Shown here in pieces: positions 58,050-64,000 of a stretch of 64,000 nt of DNA (positions are counted from its first letter, which is position 1; each line of letters starts with the position of its first letter). The translations under genes were made by a program, and so were the position numbers. Below the pieces are notes generated by a model that worked only from the letters and a program-made list of their open reading frames with translations, searched no databases and had not been told where the DNA came from. The stretch spans positions 5,270,001 to 5,334,000 of the forward strand of contig WWBZ02000001.1 of the NCBI GenBank assembly GCA_011503125.2, written 5' to 3'. Origin of the DNA: Botryosphaeria dothidea. Lineage: Eukaryota > Ascomycota > Dothideomycetes > Botryosphaeriales > Botryosphaeriaceae.

Positions 58050-60610
58050 ATTTCTTAATGGAGTCAAAAGCTGAAACGGAGGGTGCAGAGGGGGGCAGAT
58101 TGGGAGAAATTCTAGGCTCAAAATCTCGTGAATCACTGTATTAACATTCTCTCGGCCTCTTCTTCTTTTCCTTCTTAGCTCTTTCCGGAGATTTTTGCAG
58201 CGTAGTCATATATTGATTCTTGATTGATAACATCACGGCATCAGGACAATTAGTCAGTTTCGTGACACGTGATGCAGTGATTCGTCGCCGTTTTCAGAGC
58301 CAAAATGTTCCTCCCGTTCATAACAGCAAACTTTTGTCCGTCCGAGGTACATGAAAGTACGGGAAGTATTGAGCACACTCGGAGGATATTGCCTCGGTGC
58401 ACTTTTGAGGGAAAACAAGCGGATCTGTTGGACGGAAAGGTGCGGAACGAAGGAAATGATAGACAATAGCTGAATGTACCTTTCCTAGTCGCAGCCATAT
58501 GGCTTTCTTTTTTTTCATAGGATCTACGAGTTCCATCCATAGTGGTGGAGAGTCGGGTTTCCCGAGGCAACCAGGCGAGAGGTGTAACAGCGGTATGCCT
58601 TCTTTCGGACGTCGGCAGGCGCCTCGAGCCCGCATTCGGCCACAACCATGTGCCAAGGCGTCGGCTTGTTTCGCAAAAGGGGAAAATAAGTGCGCACAGA
58701 TATCAAGAAGCTTGGGCGAATGTTCTAGAGGGAGATCTGTGCTGCCGCTCGGAGTGTCAAGTTAAGGGTAGCAAGAAGTTTGTGTCTGCTTGGCGATGCG
58801 CAGTTCATGCGTTTTGTACCGACCTATTCCCAGGATGCACATGGGCTGCGCTTAGTGCGCACATATGTATGTACATGAGAGAGGTTGGGTAAATTAAGGG
58901 TACGAAGTACGAGTGGTAGAAGCTGACACTAGTACGTACATGGCCGGGGGGTTTGTGCGAGAGGGCGCATAAGTGTACATGTACATGCGTGTAGCAGGTG
59001 GACACCACTGTGTGCGGTGGGAACGTGTGCGGAGGCTGGCCAAGGGAAGTTTGAGTGATGAAAAGGGGTCGCGATTAGAGCAATAAGCGCATTTCCCATA
59101 CGACGACTCTTGATTTTAGGTGTGGGATATTCTCCGAGAAGACCGAGGTGGAAGGGTAGTCTGATTCGTTTCACAGGGCCCTTCAATTTAACGCTGTTTT
59201 CCAGTCAGTTTAAGCTACACACGAGGTCTTGGCTGTGGTAGCTTAAGGCATCTGGGCAGGGGATCTTGTGCGTCGAAGGCGTGCCCGGGGGCGGCTGGGC
59301 GCGGGTTGTGGCGGCGCCAGATCAGCAATTGGAAATGAACAGGCAGGGTGGAGATGCTGCAGCTGGAGCTTGAAGAGTAAGTGGGAGTGGGGCGTGGCGC
59401 GGTGCGGCATATCTTAGAGGAGCTTGAAGCGGTCCTGGCCCCGTGCGCGAGTCTAAAAGGTGATAAGAAATGCAGGCAAACAAGACTAATTTTAGGAGAT
59501 GGCGTTGATTGACGATTGATGCGGGAGAGACGGGAGGAGGCGGGAGAGGGCAGCAGTGGTACAGAACGCATGAAGTAGCGATGTCATTGGGCTCGCGCAT
59601 GAGCTGGCGGTCAGTGATTCTGGATTCTGGACGTGTGCTGGACCGGGGGTGGGGTGGGACGGACGCGTGGTCCTGGCAAGCGGCGAGAGGGCTGACGAGG
59701 AGGCTGCGGCACTGCGGGAGCACGGCGGCAGTGGGCCATGGCCTGACTCGTGCGCGCGTCGACGATCCGGGGTGCGCTTGGCTCCCGCCGCGTCTGTGCA
59801 ACGCGCAAGAGGCGAGCGCGAGTACGACAGCACGAGGGGTGAGGAGGGCGAGAGAAACGGCAGGAGCAGCACCCACGGTACCTGCCTGCCAGCGCCGTGA
59901 CGGAAGCGAGCTTGACACGGCTCCACTCGCGCCGCCAGCCACCGCATCACAACGTCAGCACCAGGCCAAGCAGCCTTCCACTCCTCTCACAAGCAATTCA
60001 CTCACTACATGCGTTCCTCGCCCTTGTCCGCCCCGGCTGCTCAGTAGCCCAGGGGCCTTCCCGCCACCGAGCTCCGGGCACGACTTTCTTCAACGGCTCC
60101 ACACTGGCCACCACGCTCGTCCAATGGCTACTCCAAGCTCGTGCAATCCGCGCCGCCGTACTGTCTCCCGCCTGGACGCGCCGTGTGCTCATCTCCGCGG
60201 CTGCACCTACTGCACTCACCTCCTGCCCGCATGCTGCACACTGCACGCTACCAATTATGCAGCCGCACACTGCTGTCCGGCATGCTACCTCGAGCTTAGC
60301 CGCGCTTCTTGTGTGCTTGGCCCACCAATTTCCCACTAACCCATGCCTGCATTCCGCATCTTACTGATCACCGTCCCACGCTGTGTCCATTGACCATTGT
60401 CCCAGCCGCAGGGAGCCTCCTTCCACGCTTTGTAGCTTAGTTGCATCCTGGTTCCCCATCTACTTTCCATCATGTACCAAATCCTATTTAGCTCCATCTC
60501 CCCGGCTCTTCCCCACCCTCTCTTTTCTTCTTTCTGCACGCTCGTCCGGAGGAGCACCAACTATCTTTTCTGCTCTTGTCGCTCTTTCGTAGTTCCCATT
60601 GGATCCCATA
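58050..60610. other. 2.6-kb gene-poor interval
   Basis: No gene supported. GTACATGTAC-type palindromes recur at about 58865-58990. A 276-codon plus frame at 59509-60339 lies in GC-rich DNA and has no family features. The right end is the promoter and pyrimidine-rich leader of the glutaminase gene. Confidence 0.45.
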
Positions 60611-63380
60611 ATGTATTCGCTGCTCAGCTTTTTCTTGGCTGCTTCTGCCTTCGCACAGTAAGCTTATGCTGCCCATGTCTCCTTCAATTGCTGCTAATCA
60701 ATGTCCCCAGGTCAAGTGGGAGTAGTTCCGGCGGCAGTGACAGTGGCAGTGGTCACAGCGCACCAGCCGTTGTCTACTCTCCTGGCCGTCCGCCAGCTGT
60801 CCCTCTCGCCGTCCGTTCGCCTTACACGAGCGTTTGGTCTACCACCAGTGAAAATGCTACCTTGAATTCCAACAATGTCATGTTTTGGAATGGCCAGGAG
60901 GTCGGCTGGGAAGGAATCATTGTCGTCGATGGCATTTCCTACGAGTGGCTGGGAATCGGCTCAAAAGATTTGCCCGAGCTGGACAACCTGAAATCCGCTA
61001 CCCCAGTATCCGTCAGCTACGACTCTCAGTATTCCAACTTTACCTTTGATGCTGGCCCTGTTCGTCTCACCGCCAAGTTCTTCTCCCCTGTTGTTCCCCA
61101 GGATTTGTGCCGAACAAGTAATCCTCTGAGCTATCTCGAGGTCTCCTACGAATCTCAGGACAACAGGACCCACGACGTCAAACTCTACAACGACGTAGAT
61201 AGCTCCTGGAACAACTACCAGGGAGATGGCGCCGTTCAATTTAGTTTGAACGTGGATTCCCAGCAGTACAAGCCGAACACAACTGTGACCGAGACGACAC
61301 TGTTTACCTGGTAAGCTATCTCGGAGTGATCGCAAGGGATGCGCGATTGTTGATACACGATCAGGAACTACTGGCTGGCTCAGGAATTCGATTTTACCGA
61401 GAACAACGACTTTCCCCAATGGGGCAATATGACCCTGTCCACCCAGCCGGGTGCCTCTAAGAACTTCACCTTCCAGTCTGGCGATTCGCTCAACATCCGG
61501 TACAATTACGTCACCAAGAACTTCCTCACCAATAACGTTGATGAAGATGATCGCCAGATTTTCGCTTATTCTCACGACATGAAGCAGAGTAGAAGCGGCA
61601 GCGTGTTGTACACCGTCGGCGTGGTCCAACAACCCGTCATCAACTTGCTTACCAGCGAAGGCCTGCAGTCGCTCGAGCCTTGGTGGAGCAGTGACAGTTG
61701 TTACGGATCCAGCACTGCTCATTTGATTGCCACTCACTATGATGATTTCTCCACGGTCCAAGGCATGGCCGTTGAGTGGGAGACTCAACTCCGAGCCGAT
61801 ATCGATGACTATTACGCAGCTGAGGGCGGTAACTCATCTTACACTCCGTCATCGTTGCCTCCGTTCAAAAACTCCTCGGTTTCGACTGGAGATCTGTTCC
61901 TTGGCAATTACGATACTGGAATCGACCAATTCGGCGAAAGATGGATCTATAATTCCACCAATGGATACGGCTATCTTGATGCTAACAACCAAAGCGGTGT
62001 GGCCATTCCCGATGTCCCCGAGTCCCAGTCTTACTACGCGATCGTAGCGCTCTCTGCGCGTCAAATCATGGCAGCCTACACCCTCACGGTTCCTCCCGAC
62101 TTCAATTGTGGCAACTCCTCTGAGCTCTACAGCAAGTCAGAGCCGTTCATGTTCCAAAAAGAGATCTCGTCTAACGGTAATATGAATACCGTAGACGTCT
62201 TGGTAAGAACATCATAATTCTAACTTGTCGATGAAGTCGAATTGACATTCGGTAGTACCCCGCTATGCCCTTCTTCCTTTACGCCAACCCCAATCTGCTC
62301 AGATTCGCCATGAACCCCCTCTACTACAACCAGGAGTCCGGCTTCTACCCTCGCATGTACTCAATGCACGACCTGGGAGCCCACTATCCAAACGCCACCG
62401 GTCACGTGGAGGGCACCGATGAGCAGATGCCGGTTGAGGAGTCCGGTAACATGCTGCTGATGACCTACGCGTACTACAAGTTTACAGGAGATTCGAAGTA
62501 CTTGAAGGACCATTACACGAAGATGTACCAGTGGGCGCAGTTCCTCATTGAATACACTTTGATCCCTTCCACCCAGCTCAGCACGGATGACTTCTTGGGA
62601 TCCCTTGAGAACCAAACCAACCTCGCCATCAAAGGTATCGTCGGTCTCCAAGCCATGGCTGAAATAGCCGAGGTCGCTGGAAATAGCGCCGACTCTGCCA
62701 ATTTCAGCGCAATTTCCACTTCCTACTACCAGGCTTGGGAAGAACTCGCCATCGACCCTACGGGAACGCACACGGTCCTCGCGTACCAGTGGCGTAGCTC
62801 CTGGGGCCAACTGTACAACTCGTACCCCGACAAGCTGCTGAACCTCGGCGTCATCCGGCAGGAGGTCTACGACATGCAATCCACCTTCTACGCGACCGTC
62901 AGTCAAGTCTTCGGCCTCCCGCTCGACAACCGCCACTCGATCACCAAGTCAGACTGGGAGATGTGGACGGCGGCGACATGCGCGCCGCACACGCGCCGCT
63001 TCATTGTTAACGCCCTCGCCTACTGGCTCAACAACACGGCCACCGACAAGGCCTTCACCGACCTGTACGAGACCATCGCCACCGGAAACTACCCGGAGAA
63101 CCCCAAGGTCACCTTCATCGCCCGCCCCGTCGCCGGCGGCCACTTCTCCCTGCTCGCGCTGCAGAAGGCCGGCGAAAACGCTACCACTGGCACCGGCGAC
63201 GGCGGCACCTTCCCTGTCAACGGCACCCAGCCGCTGCCGCCGGGCGAGACCAGCCTCTTACCCATCTCGCCCACTCCCAACCCGGAGAACGCGCCGACGA
63301 TCACGGTCGAGTTAGGAACTGCCGTCCCGTCCAGTAGCGGCGTGTTGGTGGCCACTTCGGCGGCGGCATCGTCGTCGTAG
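60611..63380 (+). CDS. gtaA: Secreted glutaminase, GtaA type
   Basis: Four exons (60611-60657, 60711-61310, 61365-62202, 62256-63380) give 869 aa. The signal peptide MYSLLSFFLAASAFAQ is interrupted by intron 1 near its cleavage site. A Ser/Gly linker is followed by PAVPLAVRSPYTSVW, the entry to the DUF5127/DUF4965/DUF1793 architecture of fungal glutaminase A. Recognisable blocks are YEWLGIG, EWETQLRADIDDYY, MPFFLYANPNLLRFAMNPLYYNQESGFYPRMYSMHDLGAHYPNATGH-type sequence, PVEESGNMLLMTYAYY and TKSDWEMWTAA. Many N-x-S/T sites fit secretion. The enzyme hydrolyses extracellular L-glutamine to glutamate and ammonia. It is longer than Aspergillus GtaA (about 690 aa) because of an extra Pro/Thr/Ser-rich tail after FIARPVAGGHFSLLAL. 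The gene ends in a TAG repeat. Confidence 0.92.
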
Positions 63381-63404
63381 TAGTAGTAGTAGTAGTAGTA
63401 GTAG
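63378..63404. repeat. (TAG)9 repeat containing the stop codon
   Basis: Nine TAG units beginning with the glutaminase stop codon itself, giving a row of in-frame stops. Confidence 0.95.
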
Positions 63405-64000
63405 TCGGAGGTTTGCATCTTTGGCCATTTGGTTATGGTTTTGTTTGGTGTTTTTATTTGCTGAGATATCATATCTTACGAAAGATTTATCGAAAGAAAA
63501 TGGCAGTACCATGATTAGCGGAGTCAATTCTGAAGTTTACCAATCAAATGGAGTGCTTCATTTACGGCAACGTGTATTCTTTCCAAGGTCCAATGTGCTT
63601 GGCTTCGATGGTGAAGGCGCCAGCAAAGCTTGAATGTCTGGGGGGGTGACCAGGCTGGAGGCAAATGGTGCGTCTGGCCACGGCGGCAGAAAGTCTTAAC
63701 GAGGGCCGTATACTGACTGAGCAACACCAGCAAATTTGCAACAGAATTCTCCAGGTGCGACCGGCGACGAGGGGGCGGTGTGGCACCGTTTCGGAGGCGG
63801 AAATAGATGATCTTTATGGTGTAAGAGTGAGCTACCGCCGGCGCGTTCGTATCGCTCTCAGCAAAACAAGAAGTGCTGCGCTGAGCGGCGCACGCACAGG
63901 GGTCGAATGGCACATTCAAACATTAAACAGTATACGCTTCACAGCGTGGGGCTTACGCTGGCGCTGCTGACTGGCGCTGGTGTCGGTGCTGTCCGTCCGT
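63405..64000. other. Right edge, no gene supported
   Basis: Contains the glutaminase 3' flank. A plus-strand frame at 63665-63970 (101 aa, ATG start) has no recognisable feature. Confidence 0.4.

Noticed and set aside
59509..60339. 276-codon plus-strand open frame upstream of the glutaminase
   Set aside because: No recognisable domain, both strands stay open, lies in the promoter region of the glutaminase gene.
60961..61788. 275-codon minus-strand open frame
   Set aside because: Antisense shadow of glutaminase exons 2 and 3, crossing an intron of the real gene.
1..64000. CRISPR arrays, operons, rRNA genes, secondary-metabolite or biosynthetic cluster
   Set aside because: No regularly spaced direct repeats, no rRNA, no backbone synthase genes; the sequence is eukaryotic nuclear DNA with spliced genes.

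Overview
The window is nuclear DNA of a filamentous ascomycete (Pezizomycotina, most likely a Dothideomycete). The evidence is short GT-AG introns of about 45-75 bases, fungal-specific families (a FacB/CAT8-type Zn2Cys6 regulator, a GtaA-type glutaminase, mL67/Mhr1, an HVA1/DUF2945 protein, a fungal bilirubin-oxidase-like multicopper oxidase) and wide gene-poor spacers. Gene models were built by hand: exons were joined where splice sites, phase and family conservation agreed, so most genes span several open frames.

Layout. 0-6.4 kb is accessory: a Doc/Fic-domain gene, weak hypothetical ORFs, a degenerate tRNA-like sequence and a broken protein kinase gene with a (TA)11 tract in its glycine loop. 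6.5-18.4 kb is core: a complex I subunit (NDUFB7 type), the Cdc14 phosphatase, a SET-domain methyltransferase divergent from it, and a FacB/CAT8-like acetate and gluconeogenesis regulator. 18.4-32.4 kb mixes core genes (FAM32A-like, HVA1/tudor, multicopper oxidase) with a pseudokinase and at least four copies of a roughly 210-230 bp non-coding inverted-repeat element (MITE-like), plus one possible remnant. 32.4-38.3 kb is a compact core block: a UVRAG/Vps38-like autophagy and endosome protein divergent from mitochondrial ribosomal protein mL67, then a LAG1-type ceramide synthase. 38-51 kb holds one long disordered proline/serine-rich protein between two spacers of 4-6 kb. 51-64 kb has a ROG1-like serine lipase divergent from the Rex3-type RNA exonuclease, a low-complexity stress-protein-like gene with a probable GC-AG intron, and a secreted glutaminase.

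The genes form no single pathway or biosynthetic cluster. Loose themes are mitochondria (NDUFB7, mL67), lipid and membrane biology (ceramide synthase, ROG1-like lipase, UVRAG), cell cycle (Cdc14) and secreted enzymes (glutaminase, multicopper oxidase). The most distinctive finding is the clustered MITE-like family with nested inverted repeats, whose copies differ mainly by transitions as expected after RIP. Next are the Doc-family gene, the pseudokinase and the kinase pseudogene.
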